The translations under genes and the position numbers were made by a program. Positions 1-8,984 of a DNA stretch of 64,000 nt are shown here, piece after piece. Origin of the DNA: Bacteroidales bacterium (GTDB lineage Bacteria; Bacteroidota; Bacteroidia; Bacteroidales; P3); NCBI GenBank assembly GCA_017522255.1, contig JAFWZP010000087.1:42064-106063 (forward strand), in the 5' to 3' direction. The number at the start of each line of letters is the position of its first letter. Positions within the stretch are counted from its first letter, which is position 1. The notes under the pieces are model-generated. The model did not search any database. It worked only from the letters and a program-made list of their open reading frames with translations, and was not told the origin of the DNA.

Positions 1-2
1 AC

Positions 3-2489
3 GAACAATTGGTATTCTGGATGAGAAACTCTACTAGTACCACTACTGTCGGTACTTATGATGCTCGCGTTTCTATCTATGCTTACACTGTAAATCCTAA
101 CGATACCGTAGAAAACTTTGTACAAGTATCACCTCGTATCACAATGGTAGGTGGTGAAAATGTATATACCGAACATATCGTTCCTCTAACAGGATTGACA
201 GGAAACGTTAAACTTGCATTCGTAGTAGATACCAACAGCTACTCATTCTATATTGATGATGTTGTAGTTGAACCGATACCTACATGTCCAAAACCACGTT
301 TCTTGAGCGTTATAGAAGATTCTACAACAACTACTTCAATATCTCTAACATGGAGAAACGCTGCTTCGGAATTTATAGTAGACTATAAGAAAGGTAGCGA
401 TTCAGTATGGTCAAGTGTTACAGGTATACAAGACACTGTAGCTACCATCACCGGTTTAACTCCTTCTACTACTTACCAATTCCGTGTAAAAGCAGTATGT
501 ATGGTTGGCGACACCAGTGTATGGTCCGAAATAGTTGAAACACCTACAGCATGTGGCCCTGTATCACTTCCATTCTACGAAGACTTCAGTGCTACTACAT
601 TCCCTGCATACTGTTGGAGCAGAATGAGTGGTCTTGCATTCTCAGGTGCAGCTCTTACTTCAACTACCAGCTACATAACAAGAGTTACTACAAACAATGG
701 TATTCAAACACCTCACGCCAAAATCAATATCTACGGAACAAGTGTAAAAGCATGGTTAATTACACCTGAAATAGACTTAGCAAACGAAAATGGAGCCGAA
801 TTGTCGTTCGACCTTGCTTTGACCGATTATGCTAATGGTGATACCATAGAAGTAGATAAATCGACAGCTGATGATAAATTTATGGTTATCATATCCAGAG
901 ATGGTGGCAACACTTGGTTGAGAGAAAACGCTACTGTATGGAGCGACTTAGAATCTGATTCGGCTGATTACTCTTACAGAAGTATCAGAAGAACAGGCGA
1001 ACACGTTAGCATAGACTTATCTCAATACTATGGCGATACCATCAAGATAGCATTCTACGGAGAATCTACAACTTCCGGTGGTGACAACGACTTGCATATC
1101 GATAACATTTTGGTTCAAACCGGATGTCCTGCTCCTGCTATCACATCAACTACCTACGATGCTACAACAGCTACTATAGCTTGGACATCGTCTTCGAACA
1201 ACATTCAAGTAGCATATCGCGAAGCTACAGCCACCGATTGGAACACTCCAATAGATGTAACCAACGCTACTACTTACACATTCACAGGTTTAACTCCTGA
1301 AACTGATTATGTATTAGGAGTACGTGCTTTGTGCGAAGAAGGTGCAGTATCGGGATGGGCTACTACTACAATCACTACACCTGAACTTCCATGTATAGCT
1401 CCTACCAACATAACAGCTACCGATATCACTTACACATCGGCCAACATAGGCTGGACAGCTTCGGGCAACGAAGTATCGTGGGAAGTGAGATACGCTACCG
1501 GCGGACAAGAAGACACTATAGTGGCTACTGCCAACCCTGTGGCTATCACTGGCTTATTCTCGGCTTCTACTTACCAAGTATGGGTACGTGCATTCTGCGG
1601 TGCCGACACTTACAGCGAATGGTCGGAAGTATATACTTTCAACACTCAAGCTTGTGCTACTGTAAGCAACGTAGTAGTTAGCGAAATAGGCGGCAACAAC
1701 GCCACTGTAACTTGGACTCCTGCCGAAGGTCAAACAGCATGGGAAGTATCGTATGGTATGCAAGGCTTCAGCGAAGGCTATGCTATAGCTACTGTAACCG
1801 TTACTAACCCAACTTACCAAATAACAGGTTTGGAAACCGACACTCCTTACGACGTATATGTTCGTGCTATATGCGACGAAGATGTATATAGTGCATGGAG
1901 CGAAAGAGTAACATTCACTACCACCGAAGACGAATGCAACCCTGTAAGCAACGTAACTGCCAACTATATTACCGAAACCGATGCTACCATCACATGGACA
2001 CCTGCCGGCGACGAAACCAAATGGCAACTTGCATACGACTTGGCAAGCGATGCTACAATAATAGGCGAAGATGCTACAATAATAGACGTTGAAAATACTC
2101 CTTCTTACACTATCACAGGTTTAGAAACAAGAACAAGCTACGACGCATTCGTTCGTACTGTTTGCAACGAAACCAACTATAGTGCATGGGTTAAAGTAAA
2201 CTTCACTACATTAGGTATAGGTATAAATACTGCTGCTAACGACAACGTAAGCGTACGTATCTATCCTAACCCGGCCAACACTCAAGCTACAATATCTGTA
2301 GAAGGTGTAAACGGCAAGGTAGAATTTGTAGTAGCCGATATGAATGGACGTATGATAGTAACCGAAACCATCAACTGCAACGGCGAATTGGTAAAAACCA
2401 TCGACGTTAGCAACTTGGCTAAAGGTGCTTACTTCGTACATATCTACAACGACAACATCAACACTACTCGCAAACTTATTGTGAAGTAA
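3..2489 (+). CDS. T9SS-secreted fibronectin type III adhesin, 5' end outside window
   Basis: The reading frame is already open at the window edge, so the N-terminus lies upstream. The visible ~828 residues start in the tail of a jelly-roll domain (ending SYSFYIDDVVVE), followed by a fibronectin type III (FnIII) module. A second jelly-roll of the MAM/cleaved-adhesin kind starts near residue 180 (CGPVSLPFYEDFS). Four more FnIII modules follow at about 375-735, each with a WTP/WTA core and a YDVYVRA-type strand. The last ~80 residues (VRIYPNPANTQATISVEG onward, ending TRKLIVK) are a type A T9SS sorting domain, so the protein should cross the outer membrane and be anchored or released. A surface adhesin or glycan-binding role is inferred from family. 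A strong terminator follows. Confidence 0.9.
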   Translation, partial: EQLVFWMRNSTSTTTVGTYDARVSIYAYTVNPNDTVENFVQVSPRITMVGGENVYTEHIVPLTGLTGNVKLAFVVDTNSYSFYIDDVVVEPIPTCPKPRFLSVIEDSTTTTSISLTWRNAASEFIVDYKKGSDSVWSSVTGIQDTVATITGLTPSTTYQFRVKAVCMVGDTSVWSEIVETPTACGPVSLPFYEDFSATTFPAYCWSRMSGLAFSGAALTSTTSYITRVTTNNGIQTPHAKINIYGTSVKAWLITPEIDLANENGAELSFDLALTDYANGDTIEVDKSTADDKFMVIISRDGGNTWLRENATVWSDLESDSADYSYRSIRRTGEHVSIDLSQYYGDTIKIAFYGESTTSGGDNDLHIDNILVQTGCPAPAITSTTYDATTATIAWTSSSNNIQVAYREATATDWNTPIDVTNATTYTFTGLTPETDYVLGVRALCEEGAVSGWATTTITTPELPCIAPTNITATDITYTSANIGWTASGNEVSWEVRYATGGQEDTIVATANPVAITGLFSASTYQVWVRAFCGADTYSEWSEVYTFNTQACATVSNVVVSEIGGNNATVTWTPAEGQTAWEVSYGMQGFSEGYAIATVTVTNPTYQITGLETDTPYDVYVRAICDEDVYSAWSERVTFTTTEDECNPVSNVTANYITETDATITWTPAGDETKWQLAYDLASDATIIGEDATIIDVENTPSYTITGLETRTSYDAFVRTVCNETNYSAWVKVNFTTLGIGINTAANDNVSVRIYPNPANTQATISVEGVNGKVEFVVADMNGRMIVTETINCNGELVKTIDVSNLAKGAYFVHIYNDNINTTRKLIVK

Positions 2490-2537
2490 CTCTGATAACT
2501 TTTAGCCTTTGGCCTTTAGCTATTGGCTATTATATAA

Positions 2538-2570
2538 AGCACGCCACTTTCGGGTGGCGTGCTTTTTTTT
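2538..2570 (+). terminator. Rho-independent terminator of the FnIII adhesin gene
   Basis: A perfect 10-bp stem (2538-2547 with 2554-2563), a 6-nt loop and eight T residues lie 49 bp after the stop codon. Confidence 0.9.
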
Positions 2571-2614
2571 ATTGTATCTTCTCCAATATCGGCGAACTCT
2601 ACTGGCTACTACCT

Positions 2615-2717
2615 AAGATACGATGAGCAACTATGCGGTTTAGGCACCCTAAGTGCCATAGTTACGGGTCGTAACCCGCATACTTTTGAGTCGCAATCCG
2701 CATAGTTTTCATCTTGC
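2615..2717. repeat. Phased 22-bp array I (CATAGTT core)
   Basis: The motif CATAGTT/CATACTT recurs at 2657, 2679 and 2701, exactly 22 bp apart, with different sequence between. An inverted copy AACTATGCGG at 2629-2638 is a perfect complement of 2698-2707, and GGCAC/GTGCC makes a palindrome between them. The array fills most of the 317-bp convergent gap between the adhesin and the acetyltransferase; apart from the terminator I see nothing else there. Confidence 0.7.
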
Positions 2718-2806
2718 AATTAACTTGATTTGCAAGTTATGAATAATGCTTGCATCAAAGTGGGTAGTAACTTATCGAAGAGAAAAAGTTTAGTCTGAAG
2801 TTGCCT

Positions 2807-3328
2807 TTAGATATTGCACATATATACGAAGGCATACAACATCTGCCTCATTGGGGCAAAGTCGGTTTCAGCAAGAGGTGTAGTGGACATAATATCCAAT
2901 GGCAACATATCGCCCTCTTGGTGATAGGAAGGCTGAAGGTAATGGATAGCTTCGTTGTGTATAAATCCCAACCGTTTGTAAAAGTTTACACGTCGCAGAG
3001 CCATATCGCTATCGGGCTTTTCCACTTCGAGGATTATAGGCAACGAGGTTTGCTTCATAAAGATGTTCATTATTCGGGTACCATAATTATGATTGCGATA
3101 TTCCTGTGCTACAGCAAAATGCTCCACATACACCCAACTGCCGAAATGCCAATAAGTGAAAACACCTATGGGATTGCCATCGGCACACACCACATCGAAG
3201 TGAAACATATCAGAGGGTCGGCTATATATAGTATCAAACAATGGTCTCTCCTCTATAGGGAACGATTCTTCAAACACTCGTTGGGCAAAAGCCCTATTGA
3301 AGGGGGACAAATTTTGGAACGAAATCAT
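2807..3328 (-). CDS. GNAT family N-acetyltransferase
   Basis: This 173-residue protein has the fold signature of Gcn5-related N-acetyltransferases: a beta strand YVEHFAVAQEYR followed by the acetyl-CoA pyrophosphate loop QEYRNHNYGTRI, then a helix and a later KRLGF segment typical of motif B. It should transfer an acetyl group from acetyl-CoA to an unknown amine substrate in the cytoplasm. It starts one base after the stop codon of the upstream envelope protein gene on the same strand, so it is probably the last gene of a four-gene operon. The substrate cannot be deduced. Confidence 0.75.
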   Translation of the reverse strand: MISFQNLSPFNRAFAQRVFEESFPIEERPLFDTIYSRPSDMFHFDVVCADGNPIGVFTYWHFGSWVYVEHFAVAQEYRNHNYGTRIMNIFMKQTSLPIILEVEKPDSDMALRRVNFYKRLGFIHNEAIHYLQPSYHQEGDMLPLDIMSTTPLAETDFAPMRQMLYAFVYMCNI

Positions 3329-3329
3329 A

Positions 3330-4220
3330 CTAAAACTTATTGGTTAAAAAGCGGATAAACACATTACACTGAGGAGTAAACTTGTCGTATCCAGGTATGT
3401 TTATTTTGGTGTAATAGACCGACACACCCAAGTCGATACCCATAGCATTGGGCAACACATACTCGATACATGGAGTAATAAAAAAGCCATATCCTATACC
3501 CGACTGGTAATAATCGTAGGCCTGCATGCCATAGCTTGGCGAATTGCCACCCCATACGTCTAATATGCTATACTCCACTCCTCCCACTTCTATATCGTTT
3601 GACAGCACCTTTGTGCTATTGACATTGACACCAAAATCGAGCACAAACCTCCAACTATCGTTGAGAAAGAAACTCTTAAACAATCCCAAATCGATATACG
3701 TTCTCGACTCGGTTCCATAAATACCACAAGGGATATATTGGTTTTTGTTTGACAATATCGACGAAGGAGCCCCTGCCGAAAGATTAAACATACCTTTTGC
3801 AGTAAGTTTAATATGGTCGAAACGAGCTATCATACCAAAACGCTTTACAAAATCATACCTCAATCCCAAGCCCAGTTGCAAAGCCACTGTATACTCGGTG
3901 TTGGCATGTTCCACTATCTGCAAGCCATTATAATCGGTGATAGCCGATGGCGATATAAGACCTTGGTTTACCAGATTGTTCCATATATTCTGCCCATACA
4001 TCTGGCTATGCAATATCCGTTCGATGGTGTTTTGATTGCCATTGGTTCCATTGTAAAACCCGGCAGTAAGTTGGTTGGGCATGGCACATCCGGCATCAAT
4101 AAACACCGACAAACCTACAAAGTCGAATGGCTCAACCTTGACACGCTTTTGCGCAACAATATCATTGGTAAACAACAAACAAATAAGAAAGGCTGCTAAA
4201 TAAGAAACAATCTTGGACAT
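3330..4220 (-). CDS. Secreted outer-membrane beta-barrel-like protein, unknown function
   Basis: The 296-residue product begins with a signal peptide (MSKIVSYLAAFLICLLFTND, cleavage probably after IVAQ). The mature part is rich in alternating aromatic and polar strands (GLGLRYDFVKRFGMIARFDH, YGFFITPCIEYVLP, LGVSVYYTKINI) and ends in a short hydrophobic strand, VFIRFLTNKF, with the terminal phenylalanine typical of outer-membrane barrels. It resembles porin-family or PorT-like barrels of Bacteroidota, but I do not recognise a named family. It lies 22 bp downstream of the ECF sigma factor gene and one base from the acetyltransferase gene, so co-expression is likely. Confidence 0.65.
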   Translation of the reverse strand: MSKIVSYLAAFLICLLFTNDIVAQKRVKVEPFDFVGLSVFIDAGCAMPNQLTAGFYNGTNGNQNTIERILHSQMYGQNIWNNLVNQGLISPSAITDYNGLQIVEHANTEYTVALQLGLGLRYDFVKRFGMIARFDHIKLTAKGMFNLSAGAPSSILSNKNQYIPCGIYGTESRTYIDLGLFKSFFLNDSWRFVLDFGVNVNSTKVLSNDIEVGGVEYSILDVWGGNSPSYGMQAYDYYQSGIGYGFFITPCIEYVLPNAMGIDLGVSVYYTKINIPGYDKFTPQCNVFIRFLTNKF

Positions 4221-4242
4221 GGCACAGATATAATGGTATATA

Positions 4243-4854
4243 CTATATCAAATCCTTTCTATCCTTCAGGAGATTGTAAAGGAGATCGCGAGCACGAAAT
4301 AGTTGAGCTTTTACTGTTCCTATAGGTAAATTGAGTTTTAGAGATATTTCTTCGTACGATAATTCTTCGAAATACCTCATCTCTACCAAGTTTCTGTAAC
4401 GAGGTTTGAGCAGTTGTACAGTCTCGCGCATTATCTTTACACGCTGACTGGTGATAAATTCTTCCTCAGGATTTGGAGCATTGGATTCTATTTGCATTTC
4501 GGTTTGCTCTTCATTGTCTTGAGAATATACATTGTTTATCGACACTGTTTTCAAACGTTTTTTTCGGATATGGTCGATACAATTGTTTGATGCAATAGTA
4601 AAAAGCCAAGTGCTGAAAGCATGGGTGGGCGTGTAAAGATGCAACGAACGGAATGCCTTACCAAAAGCCTCTATGGTAAGATCGTCGGCCTCCACGGGGT
4701 CGTTAGTCATCTTCAGCAACATCAAATACAGCGGTTCCCTATATATCTTCAGCAAATCGGCGAACGCTTTTTCATCGCCTTTCTCGCGTGCAAGACATAC
4801 CAAACGGTAATCGCGTGCTGCCTTATCGGTTAGTTGTATGTTTACTGTTTCCAT
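4243..4854 (-). CDS. ECF-type RNA polymerase sigma factor
   Basis: This 203-residue sigma-70 family protein has region 2 at about residues 25-95 (DLTIEAFGKAFRSL followed by FSTWLFTIASNNCIDHIRKK). A C-terminal region 4 helix-turn-helix lies at about 140-195 (LSYEEISLKLNLPIGTVKAQ). There is no region 3, as in extracytoplasmic-function sigma factors. It should recruit RNA polymerase to a small regulon. The gene overlaps the 3' end of the upstream glycosyltransferase gene by 13 bp. No anti-sigma factor gene with a recognisable transmembrane FecR or zinc-binding domain is adjacent, which is unusual for this family. Its own targets cannot be deduced here. Confidence 0.9.
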   Translation of the reverse strand: METVNIQLTDKAARDYRLVCLAREKGDEKAFADLLKIYREPLYLMLLKMTNDPVEADDLTIEAFGKAFRSLHLYTPTHAFSTWLFTIASNNCIDHIRKKRLKTVSINNVYSQDNEEQTEMQIESNAPNPEEEFITSQRVKIMRETVQLLKPRYRNLVEMRYFEELSYEEISLKLNLPIGTVKAQLFRARDLLYNLLKDRKDLI

Positions 4855-6008
4855 CTTTTACTTTTGCCTTTTAACGCAGAAATATACATTATAGTATTCA
4901 TAACTACAAAATATATTTCAAATAATGGTGCAAAATACGCCACTTTGCCACCCTCCAACTTGTATTCGAGCTTGTGGCAACACACTATTTGCCACACTAA
5001 TTTGAGCACCAAAACACCCGTTAGCATATATGTAAGCAAGCATAGTGGGCTTTCGGCAGTGATGTTTGTTGCCACAATAGCAGCCATGCTACCATAAAAC
5101 AACAGCACACACAAAGGATAAATCGTCAACAATATTTTATCACCTATAGGATAGAATATCTGAGTAGACATACGTTTTGCTTTTTGCTGACACCATGCTT
5201 TGAATGTTGTTTTGGGTTCGCTAAGCACATACGAGTCGTTGGTAAGACACACACTTACATTATTTCGTGTTGCATTTTCGTTTACAAATATATCGTCGTC
5301 GCCATTAGGTATATGATAATGCTTTATAAAGCCCCCTTTTTGAAAGAAGAACGACTTGCGATAAGCCAAGTTTTTGCCACAAGCAGTATAGGGATTGCCA
5401 AGCAAAGCAAAGCCAAACGATGATGCAGTGTATGCCAAGTTGTCGTATCGTATAAAGGTGTTCAACAATCCTTTGGCCGACTTTACTCCACTATAGCCCA
5501 TCACAAAATCGGTATCGGGACGATAGTTTTCCATCATCTCGCTTATCCATGTAAAACTTTTGGGCACACAAGTGCATTCGGTAAGCAGTATAATATCGTT
5601 TTGTGCCGACTTAATACCAATAGACAAAGGAAACTTCTTATTCTTAAACATATTCACATCTTGCAAAAACTCCACCACTTTCAAGTTGGGATAGCTCTCC
5701 TTGTATGTCTTTAAAATAAATTTGGTATAGTCTTTCGACACGTGGTCTATCACTATAACCTCGAAGTCGGGATAATCTTGTTCCAACAAATAAACCAAAT
5801 TATCGCGCAAAGCTTCGGACTCATTTCTCACGGTAAGGACCACCGAAACGCCCGGTTTTTTTGTATTTTTGGGATACTTTTTACCTTTATAAAGGGCTAT
5901 TCGCAGATAAAATAAGCCATAATAAAGCGAAAGCAAAACAAAGCTAACAAGTAATATTATTAGCAAAACAAGTGTAAGTGTGTTTATTATCGTACCAAAG
6001 AAATTCAT
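4842..6008 (-). CDS. Membrane-anchored family 2 glycosyltransferase
   Basis: The 388-residue protein starts with a long transmembrane helix (residues ~10-35). A GT-A catalytic domain follows, beginning VSVVLTVRNESEALRDNL, with the nucleotide-sugar strand FEVIVIDHVSKD and the acceptor-side segment LLTECTCVPKSFTWI. Two or three C-terminal transmembrane helices (LLTIYPLCVLLFYGSMAAIV and LTYMLTGVLVLKLVWQIVC) hold it in the inner membrane. Such enzymes transfer sugars to lipids or polysaccharide precursors. It is the first gene of the minus-strand operon that continues into the sigma factor. The canonical DXD motif is not obvious, so sugar specificity and activity are uncertain. Confidence 0.8.
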   Translation of the reverse strand: MNFFGTIINTLTLVLLIILLVSFVLLSLYYGLFYLRIALYKGKKYPKNTKKPGVSVVLTVRNESEALRDNLVYLLEQDYPDFEVIVIDHVSKDYTKFILKTYKESYPNLKVVEFLQDVNMFKNKKFPLSIGIKSAQNDIILLTECTCVPKSFTWISEMMENYRPDTDFVMGYSGVKSAKGLLNTFIRYDNLAYTASSFGFALLGNPYTACGKNLAYRKSFFFQKGGFIKHYHIPNGDDDIFVNENATRNNVSVCLTNDSYVLSEPKTTFKAWCQQKAKRMSTQIFYPIGDKILLTIYPLCVLLFYGSMAAIVATNITAESPLCLLTYMLTGVLVLKLVWQIVCCHKLEYKLEGGKVAYFAPLFEIYFVVMNTIMYISALKGKSKRWKQ

Positions 6009-6029
6009 ATCTCACAAAATTTTCAACTG

Positions 6030-6037
6030 CAAAATTA
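6030..6037 (-). promoter_or_regulatory. Bacteroidota -7 box for the glycosyltransferase operon
   Basis: TAATTTTG on the minus strand matches TAnnTTTG and lies 21 bp upstream of the glycosyltransferase start. A clear -33 TTTG is not visible. Confidence 0.5.
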
Positions 6038-6060
6038 GAAAATTATTTCCAAAATAGTTG

Positions 6061-6068
6061 TATCTTTG
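6061..6068 (+). promoter_or_regulatory. Bacteroidota -7 box for tgt
   Basis: TATCTTTG matches the consensus TAnnTTTG; it is 53 bp upstream of the chosen tgt start. Confidence 0.65.
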
Positions 6069-6121
6069 CAGTCAAATTTGACACGATTTATCAACGATGT
6101 TACTAACATTCTTATTTGAAA

Positions 6122-7252
6122 ATGAAGTTTAAAGCAATAAAAACAGATATAGCTACAAAGGCACGAGCCGGCGAAATTACTACCGATCATGGCGTAATAC
6201 CTACCCCTATTTTTATGCCTGTAGGCACCGTAGGCTCGGTAAAAGCAGTTCATCAACGCGAACTTACCAACGAGGTAAAAGCCAAAATAATATTGGGCAA
6301 CACCTACCATCTATACCTTCGTCCGGGATTAGATGTGCTAAAAGCAGCCGGCGGACTGCAAAAGTTCAACGGTTGGAACAAACCAATACTTACCGACAGT
6401 GGCGGCTTTCAGGTATACTCGCTGTCGCACAACCGCAAGCTAAAAGAAGATGGCGTGATGTTTAGTTCGCACATCGATGGGTCGAAACACTTGTTTACAC
6501 CCGAAAGAGTGATGGACATACAATGCGTTATAGGTGGCGACATTATTATGGCTTTTGACGAGTGTACCCCCTATCCTTGCGACTACAACTATGCCAAAAA
6601 GTCGATGCACATAACACACAATTGGCTCGACCGCTGTGTGAAACGTTTTCGCGAAACAGATCCCGTATACGACTATTCGCAAACACTATTCCCCATAGTG
6701 CAGGGTAGCGTATACCGCGACCTACGCAAACAATCGGCCGAAAAAATAGCATCGGTGGAATGCGAGGGAAATGCAATAGGCGGCCTATCGGTAGGCGAAC
6801 CGGTAGAAGTAATGTATGAACTTACCGAACTGGTATGCGACATACTGCCCAAAGACAAGCCTCGCTACCTTATGGGTGTAGGCACTCCTATAAACATATT
6901 GGAAGGCATAGCACTGGGAGTGGATATGTTTGACTGTGTGATGCCAACACGCAACGGACGAAACGGCATGCTGTTTACATCGGAAGGTATAATGAACATG
7001 AAGAACGAAAAATGGGCTACCGACTTTTCGCCTATCGACGAGAACGGCACCGCCGACGTAGACCACCTATACACCAAAGCATACCTACGCCACCTATTCA
7101 AAGCCAACGAAATATTGGCTATGCAAATAGCAAGCATTCACAACCTAAGTTTCTACTTATGGTTGGTAGGCGAAGCACGCAAACATATAATAGATGGCGA
7201 CTTTGCTCAATGGAAAGCCATGATGATACCACGCTTAGGCAACAGACTATAG
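6122..7252 (+). CDS. tgt: tRNA-guanine(34) transglycosylase
   Basis: The enzyme replaces guanine at the wobble position of GUN-anticodon tRNAs with a queuine precursor. The 376-residue sequence carries the base-pocket motif LTDSGGFQVYS (Asp92), GGLSVGEP, YLMGVGTP and the VDMFDCVMPTRNGRNG motif containing the nucleophilic aspartate. I chose ATG at 6122, which gives the usual MKFKAI N-terminus; an in-frame TTG at 6116 is the alternative. Unusually, the zinc-binding CxCxxC triad expected near residues 308-316 is replaced by GTADVDHL, while the fourth ligand, His in ASIHNL, is kept. The enzyme may therefore lack structural zinc. It is monocistronic, with its own promoter and terminator. Confidence 0.95.
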   Translation: MKFKAIKTDIATKARAGEITTDHGVIPTPIFMPVGTVGSVKAVHQRELTNEVKAKIILGNTYHLYLRPGLDVLKAAGGLQKFNGWNKPILTDSGGFQVYSLSHNRKLKEDGVMFSSHIDGSKHLFTPERVMDIQCVIGGDIIMAFDECTPYPCDYNYAKKSMHITHNWLDRCVKRFRETDPVYDYSQTLFPIVQGSVYRDLRKQSAEKIASVECEGNAIGGLSVGEPVEVMYELTELVCDILPKDKPRYLMGVGTPINILEGIALGVDMFDCVMPTRNGRNGMLFTSEGIMNMKNEKWATDFSPIDENGTADVDHLYTKAYLRHLFKANEILAMQIASIHNLSFYLWLVGEARKHIIDGDFAQWKAMMIPRLGNRL

Positions 7253-7260
7253 GCAATTAA

Positions 7261-7308
7261 AGCATAGGCTGTTGGCTTTATTTGATTTAACTGCCAACAG
7301 CCTATGCT
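7261..7308. terminator. Bidirectional terminator between tgt and the symporter gene
   Basis: A perfect 16-bp inverted repeat (7261-7276 and 7293-7308) lies in the 58-bp convergent gap. The flanking T-run is weak on the plus side. Confidence 0.7.
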
Positions 7309-7310
7309 GT

Positions 7311-8765
7311 TTATTCTTTAGTTGTATCGTTCTGCTCCCAATAATCGGCATCCTTTATATTCAAATCTTTGGGCGAAAACACCGGTTCTTTACCCTCCTT
7401 CTTTTGTCGCTCGTAGCTATACAAAGTGCGTATGGCTTTTGGGAACAATAGTAGTATGGCAAACATATTAATCCAAGCCATCATTCCCACACCCAAGTCG
7501 CCAAACTTCCACGCAAGCGTCGACTCGTTGAACGACCCATACAAAGTAGACACCAACAAACAAATCCTCAAAAACCATATTCCCGGCTTGGATGTTTTGC
7601 CAAACAAATATACAAGACCCGTTTCGGCATAATAATAGTAAGCCATAAGAGTGGTGAAAGCAAAAAACAACAAAGCAAAAGCAATAAAGGCATTACCCAC
7701 ATTAGGCATTATGGTAGACACCGCAGCCTGGGTATACGACACACTTGTTTCGGTAAGATGAGGAGCGTTTTGCACTATCATGGTTCCGGTATTTTCGTCG
7801 ATAACATTATACATGCCGGTCGAAAGTATCATCACCGCCGTGGCAGTGCATACCAACAAGGTATCGATATAAACCGAAAACGATTGTACCAACCCCTGCT
7901 TTACAGGATGCGACACCTTGGCAGCAGCGGCCACTATAGCTCCCGAACCTTGTCCGGCCTCGTTGGAATAAACGCCACGTTTGACACCCCACATTATAGT
8001 ATTGCCCACTATGGCACCAAAAGCAGCTTCGAAACCAAAAGCACTACGAATCATAAGAGCAAAGGTTTCGGGCACACGCTCATAATTAACTACCAAGACC
8101 ACCAATGCCACCACCACATACACCACAGCCATAACCGGTGCCACCACTTGAGCCACATGAGCTATACGCTTTACACCTCCTATGATAACCAACCCCAACA
8201 GCACCATAACCACAACACCTATTATTATAGGCTCTATGCCGAAAGCGTTGTAAAAAGCAGTGGCAATGGTATTGGACTGCACCGTGGGCATAAACAAACC
8301 AACACCCACCACCGAGCAAAGAGCAAACACCGCACCCAACCATTTGCACTTCAAGCCTTTCTTTATATAATAGGCAGGACCTCCACGAAACTCGTCGCCC
8401 TGCTTTTCTTTATATATCTGTGCCAACGTAGATTCCACAAAAGCAGTGCCGGCACCAAAGAATGCTATAATCCACATCCACACTATGGCACCGGGACCAC
8501 CAAAAGCTATGGCTGTGGCCACTCCCGCAATATTGCCGGTGCCTACCCTACCCGATAAAGTCATGGCAAAAGCCTGAAAAGACGAGATTCCAACCTTTTG
8601 CTCGCGACTATCCTTAAACAACAATTTCACCATCTCCTTGAAATGTCGCACTTGAACAAAACGAGTAAGAATAGAAAACAACAAACCTGCAGCCAAGCAG
8701 ACAATCACAAACAGCGGACTCCATATAACGTCCACAACAGCCGAAACAATATCTTCAAATGTCAT
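7311..8765 (-). CDS. Sodium:alanine symporter family amino acid carrier
   Basis: This inner-membrane protein of the AGCS family imports alanine or glycine together with sodium. It has about ten hydrophobic helices and the family hallmarks PGAIVWMWIIAFFGAGTAFV, GGPAYYIKKGL and VKRGVYSNEAGQGSGAI. I place the start at ATG 8765 (MTFEDIV, 484 residues). The longer frame starting at 8810 would begin inside the promoter, because the -7 box occupies 8800-8807. The C-terminus is charged and cytoplasmic. It is a single-gene unit, convergent with tgt. Confidence 0.93.
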   Translation of the reverse strand: MTFEDIVSAVVDVIWSPLFVIVCLAAGLLFSILTRFVQVRHFKEMVKLLFKDSREQKVGISSFQAFAMTLSGRVGTGNIAGVATAIAFGGPGAIVWMWIIAFFGAGTAFVESTLAQIYKEKQGDEFRGGPAYYIKKGLKCKWLGAVFALCSVVGVGLFMPTVQSNTIATAFYNAFGIEPIIIGVVVMVLLGLVIIGGVKRIAHVAQVVAPVMAVVYVVVALVVLVVNYERVPETFALMIRSAFGFEAAFGAIVGNTIMWGVKRGVYSNEAGQGSGAIVAAAAKVSHPVKQGLVQSFSVYIDTLLVCTATAVMILSTGMYNVIDENTGTMIVQNAPHLTETSVSYTQAAVSTIMPNVGNAFIAFALLFFAFTTLMAYYYYAETGLVYLFGKTSKPGIWFLRICLLVSTLYGSFNESTLAWKFGDLGVGMMAWINMFAILLLFPKAIRTLYSYERQKKEGKEPVFSPKDLNIKDADYWEQNDTTKE

Positions 8766-8799
8766 ATAATAAGATTTATATTTAATATGTGTCAATTTG

Positions 8800-8807
8800 C
8801 AAAGATA
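8800..8807 (-). promoter_or_regulatory. -7 box for the symporter gene; decides its start
   Basis: TATCTTTG on the minus strand, 35 bp upstream of ATG 8765. Transcription should begin near 8793, which excludes the upstream in-frame start. Confidence 0.7.
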
Positions 8808-8882
8808 CAAAATCTTTGGCTATTATAACAAATGTAGACACAAATAAGCACCACAATCATTGCCTTTTTTAAAATAATTGAG

Positions 8883-8890
8883 TATCTTTG
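8883..8890 (+). promoter_or_regulatory. -7 box for the NifX-like gene
   Basis: TATCTTTG, 94 bp upstream of the ATG at 8985. Confidence 0.6.
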
Positions 8891-8984
8891 CATATCGTTT
8901 GCAACACACGAACATTGCATTAAGCAAATGATATATAACAAAATCGATAAATAATAATACAAATAAATAAGAAGGAATAAAGAG

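Noticed and set aside
7758..8558. 266-codon plus-strand frame opposite the symporter gene
   Set aside because: It is the antisense of a well-conserved transporter; its His/Tyr/Ser-rich composition is not protein-like.
8766..8810. Longer N-terminus for the symporter
   Set aside because: The codons coincide with the -7 promoter box, and the family N-terminus matches the start at 8765.
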